From Ruegeria atlantica (GTDB taxonomy: Bacteria; Pseudomonadota; Alphaproteobacteria; Rhodobacterales; Rhodobacteraceae), in assembly GCF_013032005.1 (NCBI RefSeq), contig NZ_WQBE01000001.1:992001-1056000 (forward strand): a stretch of 64,000 bases of DNA, in the 5' to 3' direction. Made by a program: the position numbers and the translations under genes. Shown in pieces: positions 53,877-62,019 of the stretch (position 1 is its first letter; the number at the start of each line of letters is the position of its first letter). The notes below the pieces were generated by a model, which made no database searches, was not told where the DNA came from, and saw nothing but the letters and a program-made list of their open reading frames with translations.

Positions 53877-54323
53877 TTACTTGGTGGCTGCAGCTTTTTT
53901 GGCAGCAGCAGTCACGTCGTTGGTGGCTTTCTGAACAGCAACGGTTGCTTCTTCAGCAGCGTCTTTACCAGCGGCCATCAGCAGCTCGACGGTTTCGGTC
54001 TGCAGTTTTTTCGCGATTTCAGCGAAAGCAGCCATGTTTTCAGCAGCAACTTCAGCCGACGCGCTTGCGAAGTCGGTTGCGGCTTTTGCGTATTCAGCAG
54101 GCTCGGCCTTTGCTTTCGACATCTCGGTCAATTTGGACAGTGTGTCTTTGGTCCATTTGTTCGAGATTTCAGCCGACTTCTCTGCTGCTTCCAGAGCAAC
54201 ACCCGACAGCTTTTCGTTCAGCGAAGCGGTCGATTTGAAGGCACCTTCCAGAGCGGTGGTGTCAACGGGGAATGCACCCATCATGTCTTTCAGGGTCGCG
54301 GTAAAGTCTTGAGTCTTTGCCAT
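53877..54323 (-). CDS. phaP: phasin (PHA granule surface protein)
   Basis: A 148-residue, Ala-rich helical protein without a signal peptide, of phasin type (MAKTQDFTATLKDMMGAFPVD start, then amphipathic helices with KSTASLNEKLSG and KKLQTETVELLMAAGKDA). It coats polyhydroxyalkanoate granules and limits their size. The start at 54323 has AGGA at proper distance; an upstream in-frame extension through the promoter is not real. Two PhaR-type palindromes lie 67-107 bases upstream. Confidence 0.92.
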   Translation of the reverse strand: MAKTQDFTATLKDMMGAFPVDTTALEGAFKSTASLNEKLSGVALEAAEKSAEISNKWTKDTLSKLTEMSKAKAEPAEYAKAATDFASASAEVAAENMAAFAEIAKKLQTETVELLMAAGKDAAEEATVAVQKATNDVTAAAKKAAATK

Positions 54324-54389
54324 TGTCCTAATCCTTTTTGCCGAACCGGGCCCACCCCGGCTTTCATCAGCTTGAGGACAATATGATTG

Positions 54390-54430
54390 CTGCAATGCAG
54401 CATTGCAAGTTTTTTCTTGCTGCATTGCAG
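54390..54430. promoter_or_regulatory. two candidate PhaR operators upstream of phaP
   Basis: CTGCAATGCAG at 54390-54400 and CTGCATTGCAG at 54420-54430 have the form CTGC-N3-GCAG and are exact reverse complements of each other, with centres 30 bp apart. TGC-rich CTGC-N3-GCAG sites are the reported kind of target for Paracoccus PhaR. They lie between the phaC stop and phaP. Confidence 0.8.
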
Positions 54431-54454
54431 AAATTCTTAAGTTTCAAAATGAAA

Positions 54455-56257
54455 TCAGCTGTTTGGATCGGCCACCACATAGGTCCCGGGTGCTGGTGCA
54501 AGCCGTGGGTGATCCGAATCGCCGGTATCGCGGGCAGGAACCTGCTTGCCGGATCGCTTCTTCAACCAGGTCTCCCACAGGGGCCACCACGAACCTTCGT
54601 GGAAGTCGGCCTCTTTCATCCAGGTGTCCGCGTCCACCTTCAGATCGGGGTTGGTGTAGTGGCCGTATTTCTTCTTGCTGGGCGGGTTGATGATGCCTGC
54701 GATGTGACCGGATTCCGAGACGACAAAAGTCTTGGAACGTGACCCCATCTTTTGCACACCACGATAGCAGTCTTTCCAAGCAGCAATGTGATCCGTCTGA
54801 CAGGTGATCGCCATCAACGGCACGTCCACGTCACTGACATGCAGCTTGTGCCCGAGAAGTTCGAACCCGCCTTCGGCGAACTCATTGCGCTGGCATAGCC
54901 CGCGCAGGTATTGCACCGTCATCTTGGCAGGCAGGTTGGCCCCGTCCCCATTCCAGTACAGCAGATCAAAGGCTGGCGGCATCTCGCCCAGCATATAGCT
55001 GCGGATGGCTGGACCGTAGACCAGATCGCGCGAACGTAGGAAGGACATGGTGCGCCCCATGATCCATGAGCGCAGAATGCCTTCTTTGTTTACCTCTGCT
55101 TCAACCCCGTCGATGAAGTCGTTCTGCAGAAATGGCGTAAACTCGCCCTGTTCGGAAAAATCCGTCAGCGCAGTAAACATGGTGGCCGATTTGATCGACT
55201 TGTCGCCGCGCTGCTTCTGCAACGCCAGGGTCAAACTTAGAGTAGTACCAGCAATGCAATATCCAATCGCGTTCACCTGCTTGACCTTGCAGATTTTCTT
55301 AGTTTCTTCGATCGCGGTCAGAAAGCCATCTTCGATATAGTCTTCCATCCCAACATCCGCATAGCTTTCATCAGGATTGATCCAACTGACCACAAACAGT
55401 GTATAGCCTTTTTCAGTGATCCATTTGATCAGGCTGTTCTGGGCCTTAAGGTCAAGGATATAGAACTTGTTGATCCAGGGCGGGAACAGCACGATCGGTG
55501 TTTCATACACCGTTTCAGTCGCGGGTTTGTACTGAATCAGTTCCATCATACGATTGCGATAGACCACATCGCCCGGAGTGGTCGCCAGATTGCCGCCGAC
55601 CTCAAACGCGCTTTCATCGGCCAGTTTGACAACCAGCTCGCCGTCATTGGCCTCAAGATCCGAGACAAGGTTTTCCAGCCCTTTGATCAATGACTGCCCT
55701 TCGGTTTCAACCGCCTTTTGCAGGGCGTCTGGATTGGTTGCCAGGAAATTCGTGGGGGACATCATGTCGACAATTTGCTGCGAGAAGTATTTGAGGCGGC
55801 GTTTGTCCTTGGCATCCAGATCCTCAACCGAGGCCACGGCCTGCGCGATGGCTTCTGCGTTGGTCTGGTATTGCTGCCGGATCAGACGGAAATAGGGGTT
55901 GGTTTCCCATAAGGGGTTGGAAAAACGCTTGTCCTGGGGTTTGGGCTGGTCATCGTCAGCCTCGCCCGTGGTCATTGCTTTTTGGGCTTCGGCGAAGTTC
56001 AGAACCGACTTGCCCCAGTATTCTATCTGTTGTTCCAGCAGTTTTGCCGGATTTTGCCAAGCTTCGGCCCAATAAGCTGTTGCTGCTCGTGCGAAAAGCT
56101 CTTGATTCGGGCCATCCAAAGCGGGGGTATGAGGCTTTTTGGCCGACATGACTTCGATCAGCCGCTTCGAAAGCGCCTCGACCTTTTCCATATTTTCTTT
56201 AAGGCGTTCAACGTTTTCTTCGGTTAGTTCTGGCATCTGATCTTCACTTGTTGTCAT
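54455..56257 (-). CDS. phaC: polyhydroxyalkanoate synthase, class I
   Basis: A 600-residue class I PHA synthase, about the usual length, with no need for a PhaE/PhaR-type partner. The lipase-box-like motif is GYCIAG with nucleophile Cys334; Asp489 (CQTDHIA) and His518 (SESGHIAG) complete the triad. The N-terminal 200 residues are the helical domain of the class. It polymerises 3-hydroxyacyl-CoA. ATG at 56257 is used. It is divergent from phaZ across a 114-base region holding a PhaR-type site. Confidence 0.97.
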   Translation of the reverse strand: MTTSEDQMPELTEENVERLKENMEKVEALSKRLIEVMSAKKPHTPALDGPNQELFARAATAYWAEAWQNPAKLLEQQIEYWGKSVLNFAEAQKAMTTGEADDDQPKPQDKRFSNPLWETNPYFRLIRQQYQTNAEAIAQAVASVEDLDAKDKRRLKYFSQQIVDMMSPTNFLATNPDALQKAVETEGQSLIKGLENLVSDLEANDGELVVKLADESAFEVGGNLATTPGDVVYRNRMMELIQYKPATETVYETPIVLFPPWINKFYILDLKAQNSLIKWITEKGYTLFVVSWINPDESYADVGMEDYIEDGFLTAIEETKKICKVKQVNAIGYCIAGTTLSLTLALQKQRGDKSIKSATMFTALTDFSEQGEFTPFLQNDFIDGVEAEVNKEGILRSWIMGRTMSFLRSRDLVYGPAIRSYMLGEMPPAFDLLYWNGDGANLPAKMTVQYLRGLCQRNEFAEGGFELLGHKLHVSDVDVPLMAITCQTDHIAAWKDCYRGVQKMGSRSKTFVVSESGHIAGIINPPSKKKYGHYTNPDLKVDADTWMKEADFHEGSWWPLWETWLKKRSGKQVPARDTGDSDHPRLAPAPGTYVVADPNS

Positions 56258-56281
56258 TTTAACAATTCCCCCCTAACCTCG

Positions 56282-56292
56282 CTGCTACGCAG
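56282..56292. promoter_or_regulatory. candidate PhaR operator in the phaC-phaZ divergent promoter
   Basis: CTGCTACGCAG has the same CTGC-N3-GCAG form as the two sites upstream of phaP. It lies 25-35 bases upstream of the phaC start and 80-90 upstream of the phaZ start, so it could regulate either or both. Confidence 0.6.
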
Positions 56293-56371
56293 AATAACGT
56301 CGTGGGTGTCGGGGGGCAAAGCGGCGAATGGTCCAATCTTATTGGCTGACATCTAGGAGGCCCCTTTTTCC

Positions 56372-57643
56372 ATGCGCTACATGATGACATACGACCTGAT
56401 GGAAACGATGCGCAACACCAACCAATGGATGGGCGCAACTGCCAGCGCAATCGCATCCTACCCCGCGTTTTCCATGATTCCCAACCCCGCAATTAGTATG
56501 ATGGCCGCCTGGGGTGATGTCACCGAACGTACTTTCCAACGGATGATCGTCAAACCGGACTGGGGCATCCGCACTTTTACATGCGAGGATGGCAAAGACC
56601 ATCTGGTCGATATCACGACCGTTGTCGAACGTCCCTTTGGTGACCTGGTGCATTTCCGGGTCAATGGGCGCGAGGAACAGCCCCTCAAGGTGTTGCTGGT
56701 GGCGCCGATGTCCGGGCATTATGCGACGTTGTTGCGCTCGACGGTGAAAAGCCTGCTGGTGAATTGCGAAGTCTATATCACTGATTGGCATAACGCGCGC
56801 GACATTCCTGTTTCCGAAGGCAAGTTCGATGTAGAGGACTATACACTCTATCTTGTCGATTTCATGAAAGAACTTGGTCCCGACACTCATGTGGTGGCGA
56901 TTTGTCAACCTGCACCGCTGACTCTGGCCGCCACGGCCTATCTGGCCGAGGTTGAGCCCAAAGCGCAACCCAGCACGCTGACCCTGATAGGTGGACCGGT
57001 AGACCCCGATGCCACCCCGACCGATGTGACCGATTTTGGCCGCCGCGTCACCATGGGGCAGCTGGAAGAGACCATGATCCAGCGTGTCGGCTTCAAGTAC
57101 AAAGGCGTTGGCCGCATGGTCTACCCCGGCCTGTTGCAGCTGGCGTCCTTTATGTCGATGAACGCAGAGCGTCATTCCAAAGCGTTCTCCGAGCAGATTC
57201 AGCGCGTTATGCAAGACGAAGCTTCGGACCATGATGCGCATAACCGTTTCTACGATGAATATCTGGCCGTTATGGACATGACCGCCGAATTCTATCTGTC
57301 GACGGTTGAGCGTGTGTTCAAGAACCGCGAAATTGCCCGGAACGAATTCGTCGTCGCGGGCCACAAGGTGGACATCGGCAAAATCACCAATGTTGCGGTC
57401 AAGACGGTTGAAGGCGCAAATGACGATATCTCGGCCCCCGGCCAGTGTATCGCTGCGTTGGACCTTTGCACCGGTTTGCCCGCATCGAAGAAGGCCAGTC
57501 ATGTTGAACCAGCAGCCGGGCACTATGGCATTTTCGCCGGACGCAGCTGGCGTGACAATATCCGGCCACTGGTGATCGACTTCATGACCGCCAACGCCCG
57601 CAAACCACAACGCCGGGCCGCCAATAAGAACAAGATCGCCTGA
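56372..57643 (+). CDS. phaZ: intracellular polyhydroxyalkanoate depolymerase
   Basis: A 423-residue intracellular PHA depolymerase of the PhaZ1 type. The start MRYMMTYDLMETMRNTNQWMG and the catalytic cysteine motif VAICQPAPL (Cys178) are characteristic; relatives use Cys in place of serine as nucleophile. It releases hydroxyacids from native granules during carbon starvation. AGGAGG lies about ten bases upstream of the ATG. It is divergent from phaC. Confidence 0.94.
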   Translation: MRYMMTYDLMETMRNTNQWMGATASAIASYPAFSMIPNPAISMMAAWGDVTERTFQRMIVKPDWGIRTFTCEDGKDHLVDITTVVERPFGDLVHFRVNGREEQPLKVLLVAPMSGHYATLLRSTVKSLLVNCEVYITDWHNARDIPVSEGKFDVEDYTLYLVDFMKELGPDTHVVAICQPAPLTLAATAYLAEVEPKAQPSTLTLIGGPVDPDATPTDVTDFGRRVTMGQLEETMIQRVGFKYKGVGRMVYPGLLQLASFMSMNAERHSKAFSEQIQRVMQDEASDHDAHNRFYDEYLAVMDMTAEFYLSTVERVFKNREIARNEFVVAGHKVDIGKITNVAVKTVEGANDDISAPGQCIAALDLCTGLPASKKASHVEPAAGHYGIFAGRSWRDNIRPLVIDFMTANARKPQRRAANKNKIA

Positions 57644-57671
57644 CAAAATGAGCAGGAGAGCGGCCCACCCG

Positions 57672-58232
57672 ATGCCCTTCTCCTGCGAATGCGGTACTTT
57701 GCACGGGCATATCACTGCTGAAGGAGTGCATTCGGGCACCCATGTCGGTTGCTTTTGCCGCGACTGCCGCGCAGCACAGCTGTACTTCGGTCAACCCGAT
57801 CCAGCCCCCGGCCCTGTCAACATCCTACAGATGAGCCCAGAGGAGATCTGCTTCGAAGGGGGCTCGGAAAAACTTGCGCTGATGCAGCTAAGCCCCAAAG
57901 GGATGTTGCGGTGGTATTCCAGTTGCTGCAATGCGCCGCTGGCGACTACCGCGCGGACCGCGAAGTTTCCTTTTGCCGGGTTCGACGTCAAGCGCATCTC
58001 CGATCCAAGCGGGCTTGGTCCGATCACAACCCGTGGCTTTGTTCCGCAGTCGAACGGTAAGCAATCGCATGAAAAACTGCGCTATGCAGCGGTTGGGATG
58101 CTGACGCGCCTCAGCAAATCGTGGTTGTCAGGAAGCTGGAGAAACACGCCGTTTTTTGACCTAGGCGACGGCAAACCTGTGGTCGCACCGACGATACTCA
58201 GCAAGACTGAGCGCGCGAAATTCTACACGTAA
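57672..58232 (+). CDS. cysteine-rich GFA-like protein (DUF6151-type)
   Basis: A 186-residue soluble protein with the zinc-binding pattern of the GFA-like family: FSCECGTLHG near the start, VGCFCRDCRAA, and YSSCCNAPLATTAR. True GFA enzymes are about 180 residues and act on formaldehyde-glutathione; this one is more distant and its function is not known. ATG at 57672 is preferred (AGGAG 13 bases upstream, family-like start); an ATG at 57648 lacks a ribosome site. Its 3' end overlaps the convergent hydrolase gene by 10 bases. Confidence 0.75.
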   Translation: MPFSCECGTLHGHITAEGVHSGTHVGCFCRDCRAAQLYFGQPDPAPGPVNILQMSPEEICFEGGSEKLALMQLSPKGMLRWYSSCCNAPLATTARTAKFPFAGFDVKRISDPSGLGPITTRGFVPQSNGKQSHEKLRYAAVGMLTRLSKSWLSGSWRNTPFFDLGDGKPVVAPTILSKTERAKFYT

Positions 58233-58939
58233 GCTGCCCGAGCAGGTGCGCTTAGCCATTGTGTCAGCGCGTCATTCACGAAATCGGGCGCTTCGAGCGT
58301 CGGCAGGTGCCCGGCCTCGTCAATAACTTTCAAATCGGCACCCGGTATCAGTTCGGACATAAAGGTATGTTTGCGTAGCGGTGTAAGGGTGTCATGCGCG
58401 CCGGACAGAACCAGTGTTGGCACCTTGATGCGCCGCAGCCCACCTTGCTGATCGGGACGCCGTTGCAAAGCGCGAATCTGACGTTCGAACACCTCGGGCC
58501 CCAGATCCAGCGCCATTGCGACCAAATCGTTCAGAATGGGTATGCGCCGCGGTCCCGGCGCCAACGTGTTCGAGCTGATTATCCGACGCATCACCTCTTC
58601 CAGCCGACCCATTTTCGTGGCGACCAACAACTCTTCGCGCGCCGCCGCGGTCTGAGGTGTATCGGCCTGCGCATCCGTCGCCATCAGGCAAAGACGCGAC
58701 ACCCGATCCGGCGCGCGCCGAACCAGCTCCAGCGCAACCACGCCCCCCATGCCCGACCCAGCTAGCGCAAATCGTCGCGGCAGTTGGTCCATAAGGGACG
58801 ACGCAATCTCTTCGATACGTTCGCCCAGTGAAATCGGTGCAACCGTAACCGCGCGCTGCCGCGACAAGCTGTTGATCTGGGGTTCAAACAACCGTGCGTC
58901 GCACATCATTTCAGGCAGTAAAACCAGCGGCTCAATCAC
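58223..58939 (-). CDS. alpha/beta hydrolase
   Basis: A 238-residue alpha/beta hydrolase. The nucleophile elbow is ALAGSGMGGVVALE; the acid lies in VLSGAHDTLTPL and the histidine in IDEAGHLPTLE near the C-terminus, so the triad is complete. Substrate unknown. The start codon is GTG at 58939. It overlaps the convergent GFA-like gene at its 3' end, and is separated by about 85 bases from the M15-like gene that is upstream in the same direction. Confidence 0.88.
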   Translation of the reverse strand: MIEPLVLLPEMMCDARLFEPQINSLSRQRAVTVAPISLGERIEEIASSLMDQLPRRFALAGSGMGGVVALELVRRAPDRVSRLCLMATDAQADTPQTAAAREELLVATKMGRLEEVMRRIISSNTLAPGPRRIPILNDLVAMALDLGPEVFERQIRALQRRPDQQGGLRRIKVPTLVLSGAHDTLTPLRKHTFMSELIPGADLKVIDEAGHLPTLEAPDFVNDALTQWLSAPARAAYV

Positions 58940-59024
58940 GCGGGGCCTCGCAACACTTCAACTTTATAAGCAATGCTCTTTGCACTCAGGATGAGGGGTT
59001 TTGCAGGTTCGGGCAAGTTAAACT

Positions 59025-59657
59025 TCAGGGATATTTGATGTCCCGGAAAGGCGGGAAATCTGCATATCGGTTGCGACGGGTTTTCAGGTCTTCGCCCGGC
59101 TCAGCCCCGGTGCGCAGCAAACACCCGCGCGGCGCAATATAGCTGTCGATCCGGCGATGGGGGTGTGGCCTCCACACCAGATTAAAGGCGCAGAGCTTGG
59201 GAAAGAACCAGATTTCGGAATAGTCCAGATGATCGTGCATCCACCACGCCAAATCACGCCAATCACGTCCCGTATCGTATTGATCGGCGAACCAAGGGAT
59301 GACGATTGACGCCCCGGCGATCCGGGCATCCCCTTCGCCCCGATCCCAGATATGGCATTCCAACGGGTTGTCGTTGCGGGCGCAGTTCAATCGGTTCTCA
59401 TTCCCGAATTGATTCAACGAGGGTGATCGATACCCGGACCGGACCGCGATACGTCCAAAGGTTTCCTCAAGCGGGTCCAGCAGGGTCTGGCAAAAGGAGC
59501 GCCCCGTTTCGATGGCAAGGTCAGGATTGTCTGGAAGGTTTTGCTTTTCATGGAAATTTCCAATCTCAGAATACAGGAATTCCCGCATGAAGAAATGCCG
59601 GGACAGACGTACACGCCCAAGCGTTTCAAGGCTCCACATGCTGCCCGGCTTTCGCAT
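59025..59657 (-). CDS. M15 peptidase-like protein
   Basis: A 210-residue protein with an M15-like (D-Ala-D-Ala carboxypeptidase) pattern: HFFMREFLYSEIGNFH, then RIAVRSGYRSPSLNQFGN, then CHIWDRGEGDAR with the His and Asp expected for the zinc site, and a final WRPHPHRRIDSYI histidine. Parts of the middle are unlike canonical members, and no signal peptide is visible, so a cytoplasmic or altered role is possible. The start ATG overlaps the VOC stop (TAATG). Confidence 0.6.
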   Translation of the reverse strand: MRKPGSMWSLETLGRVRLSRHFFMREFLYSEIGNFHEKQNLPDNPDLAIETGRSFCQTLLDPLEETFGRIAVRSGYRSPSLNQFGNENRLNCARNDNPLECHIWDRGEGDARIAGASIVIPWFADQYDTGRDWRDLAWWMHDHLDYSEIWFFPKLCAFNLVWRPHPHRRIDSYIAPRGCLLRTGAEPGEDLKTRRNRYADFPPFRDIKYP

Positions 59658-60085
59658 TACCCATACCCGTTCCAGCAAAAGGCACCGTCCGGTGCAAGCG
59701 CAGAGAAGGGATTGAAGGCCACTTCCCAGATCGTCCCATCGGGGGCGCGGAAATACCCGTGATGCCCGCCCCAGAAAACATCAGCAGCCGGTTTCAATAT
59801 CTCGGCTCCGGCTTCCCCGGCCTTGTCCAACACCTGCGCAACCTCGCCCTTTGATCGGCAATTGTAGCTGAGCGTCAGCGCACCATGGCCCAAAGAGTCT
59901 ACGTCAACTCCGATCTCTTCAGCCAATGCAGACAACGGGTACAATCCTAAAGTCTGGCCGATAAGGTCAAAGGCAATTACCCCGTCGGGGCTGCTGACCC
60001 GCTTCCAACCCATGTCCTCATAGAACCCGGCGGCAAGCTCGGGGTCATCCACCCCAACTGTGATCAAGCTTACTCGCTGGTCCAC
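59657..60085 (-). CDS. VOC-fold protein (glyoxalase/dioxygenase family)
   Basis: A 142-residue vicinal-oxygen-chelate protein: two beta-alpha-beta-beta-beta units beginning VSLITVGVDDPELAAGFYEDMGWKRV and a closing GYFRAPDGTIWEVAFNP, where the Glu is a likely metal ligand. The enzymatic activity cannot be told from sequence. The start is GTG at 60085, within TAGTG overlap of the hydrolase stop. The gene is the third of four overlapping genes. Confidence 0.85.
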   Translation of the reverse strand: MDQRVSLITVGVDDPELAAGFYEDMGWKRVSSPDGVIAFDLIGQTLGLYPLSALAEEIGVDVDSLGHGALTLSYNCRSKGEVAQVLDKAGEAGAEILKPAADVFWGGHHGYFRAPDGTIWEVAFNPFSALAPDGAFCWNGYG

Positions 60086-61077
60086 TATTCGATCCCCTGC
60101 TCACTCAGCCAGTCCAGAATACCTGCAACAGTCGCGTCCGTCTGCCCCGGGGACATCAACCGACCCGCGATCACATGCGACGCTGGATCATCCCCTGGCC
60201 CCATTGTCACCAGATTGACCGTCTTCGGTCCACCCCATCTTTCGGCCATTTTATGCGTCAGGTCAGGACGCACGACTTGATCGTCATCCGAAAACCAGAA
60301 CAGCGCCGGAATCTGCACGCTCGAGAAGTCCAACGCATAGACAGCCTCGACCAACAGGGTCATCGGCACCACAGCCTCCCACGGGTAAACCGAGGTCCAA
60401 TAGGTGTTTACCTCCGGGTCCGGGCCAGAGACATCCCGTTCCTCCCCCATCACCAAGGGCAGCCACTTCCGCGCCCACGGCAAGCCGGGAATCCACGCGC
60501 CCGGTGTGTTCACCCCGAAATTCGGAGACACAAAGACCAAAGCCGCCACGTCTTGGCTCAGTTCTTCATCCAACGCTGCTGCTGCGGCCAGCGTTCCGCC
60601 GGTCGAGGTTGAGATGACAACAACCTTGTCGCCAACGGCCCGCGCCGCGGCCAACCCCTCGGCCATATCCTGCATCCAGCCCGTAGCCGTCCCTTCGGCC
60701 ATTGCCGGGCCATCGCGACCATGTCCCTTCAGGCGCGTATAGACCAGATTGGCCCCCAGCGCGTCGGCCACCTTATCCGGCACCGGACGGATTTCCTCGG
60801 ACGAGGCCGAAAAGCCATGCACATAGAGAACCGAAACGGGCGTGCGTTGTTCTTTGAACCCGTCCTGCCAGACCACGCGCTTTTCCACTCCGGGCACGAT
60901 GTCGTCATAGACGGATTCTGTGCTTTCAAAGTAGACCTGAACCCCTTCGCCGAATTTGCGCGGATCAAAGCGGGGATGCAGGTCGACCTGTTCACGCGGC
61001 CCGAACCAATAGATCAGGCCACCGACAACAGTCAGTGCCAGCAGCAGACGCCCAAGAAACCACCCAAAGCGCTGCAT
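60085..61077 (-). CDS. alpha/beta hydrolase, membrane anchored
   Basis: A 330-residue alpha/beta hydrolase with an N-terminal membrane anchor (LLLALTVVGGLIYWFG). The nucleophile elbow is VISTSTGGTLAAAAA, with oxyanion region VLYVHGFSAS, an acid in WFSDDDQVVRP and a terminal histidine in GDDPASHVIAGR. It resembles lysophospholipase/carboxylesterase-like members. The start ATG at 61077 lies in the TGATG overlap with the upstream hydrolase; a TTG one codon before is not needed. Confidence 0.87.
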   Translation of the reverse strand: MQRFGWFLGRLLLALTVVGGLIYWFGPREQVDLHPRFDPRKFGEGVQVYFESTESVYDDIVPGVEKRVVWQDGFKEQRTPVSVLYVHGFSASSEEIRPVPDKVADALGANLVYTRLKGHGRDGPAMAEGTATGWMQDMAEGLAAARAVGDKVVVISTSTGGTLAAAAALDEELSQDVAALVFVSPNFGVNTPGAWIPGLPWARKWLPLVMGEERDVSGPDPEVNTYWTSVYPWEAVVPMTLLVEAVYALDFSSVQIPALFWFSDDDQVVRPDLTHKMAERWGGPKTVNLVTMGPGDDPASHVIAGRLMSPGQTDATVAGILDWLSEQGIE

Positions 61078-61826
61078 CAACTGGCCTCCATTACCTCAAG
61101 CACTGCGTTTTCGATCAACCCCAGACAGGGGCCGTCCGAGAACCGGTGATCTGCGTCTTTGACCAGCAATAAACGCATATCTGACCCACTGGCGTGTTCC
61201 AGCAACCGCACAGCCGTTTCAGTGGACACCGCCGTATCCGCCGTGCCCTGCAGAAAGCGCACCGGGAAAGGCAGGTCTAGCGCGTCGCGCAGCACCAACC
61301 GTTGCCGCCCGTCTTCGATCATCCGCTTGGTGATGATGTAGGGTTCCATATAATCCGAGGGCAGTTCCACATGCCCAACACTATCCAGCGCAGCCTTTTG
61401 TTCGGCGCTGAACGACGCCCAATAGCCGTCCTCGGTGAAATCAGGCGCGGCGGCAATGGTCACCATACCAGCGATCCGTTCGGGTATCGTTCTGGCAAGC
61501 AACAGCGCCTGCCACCCGCCCATGGATGATCCGACAACGATTAACGGCCCTTCGGTCAAGGCTGCCACAGCCTCAATCGTATCTTCGTGCCAATCGCCGA
61601 TACAGCCATCGGTGAATTTCTCGGAACTTTCACCATGACCGGAATAGTCGAACCGCAAAAACGCCTGCCCGCGCGCCTGTGCCCAGTCTTCCAGATGCAC
61701 CGCTTTGGTGCCTTCCATGTCAGATTTGAGCCCGCCCAGAAAAACGACGGTCGGGCCATGGCCCTCACTTTTGTGATAGGCCAACCGCCGGTCTTTTGCG
61801 GTGATCAGAAATTCCGTAGCTGCCAT
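61077..61826 (-). CDS. alpha/beta hydrolase
   Basis: A 249-residue alpha/beta hydrolase without a signal peptide: HGPTVVFLGGLKSDMEG at the oxyanion loop, FDYSGHGESSEKF, the nucleophile elbow VVGSSMGGWQALLLA, an acid in GTADTAVS and the histidine in KDADHRFSD. This resembles acyl-protein thioesterase or palmitoyl hydrolase relatives (ABHD10-like), which is inference. GAGGG lies upstream of the ATG. It is the first gene of a cassette of four overlapping genes. Confidence 0.88.
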   Translation of the reverse strand: MAATEFLITAKDRRLAYHKSEGHGPTVVFLGGLKSDMEGTKAVHLEDWAQARGQAFLRFDYSGHGESSEKFTDGCIGDWHEDTIEAVAALTEGPLIVVGSSMGGWQALLLARTIPERIAGMVTIAAAPDFTEDGYWASFSAEQKAALDSVGHVELPSDYMEPYIITKRMIEDGRQRLVLRDALDLPFPVRFLQGTADTAVSTETAVRLLEHASGSDMRLLLVKDADHRFSDGPCLGLIENAVLEVMEAS

Positions 61827-62019
61827 GAAACCCTCTTTCCATTTGCATCACATCATGCACGGCAGACCAGTGGTCGCAATTCCCGATTTTTGCAGTCTCG
61901 CAGCGTCAGTCCTGCTTCCTTCGACACTTGACAGGTTTTGCTGCACCTGCCACATGAGCCGGACACCATAACCCGCAACCGGGCGTTCAGTGGGCGCCAA
62001 ACCGACGAGGAGAGCCGAT

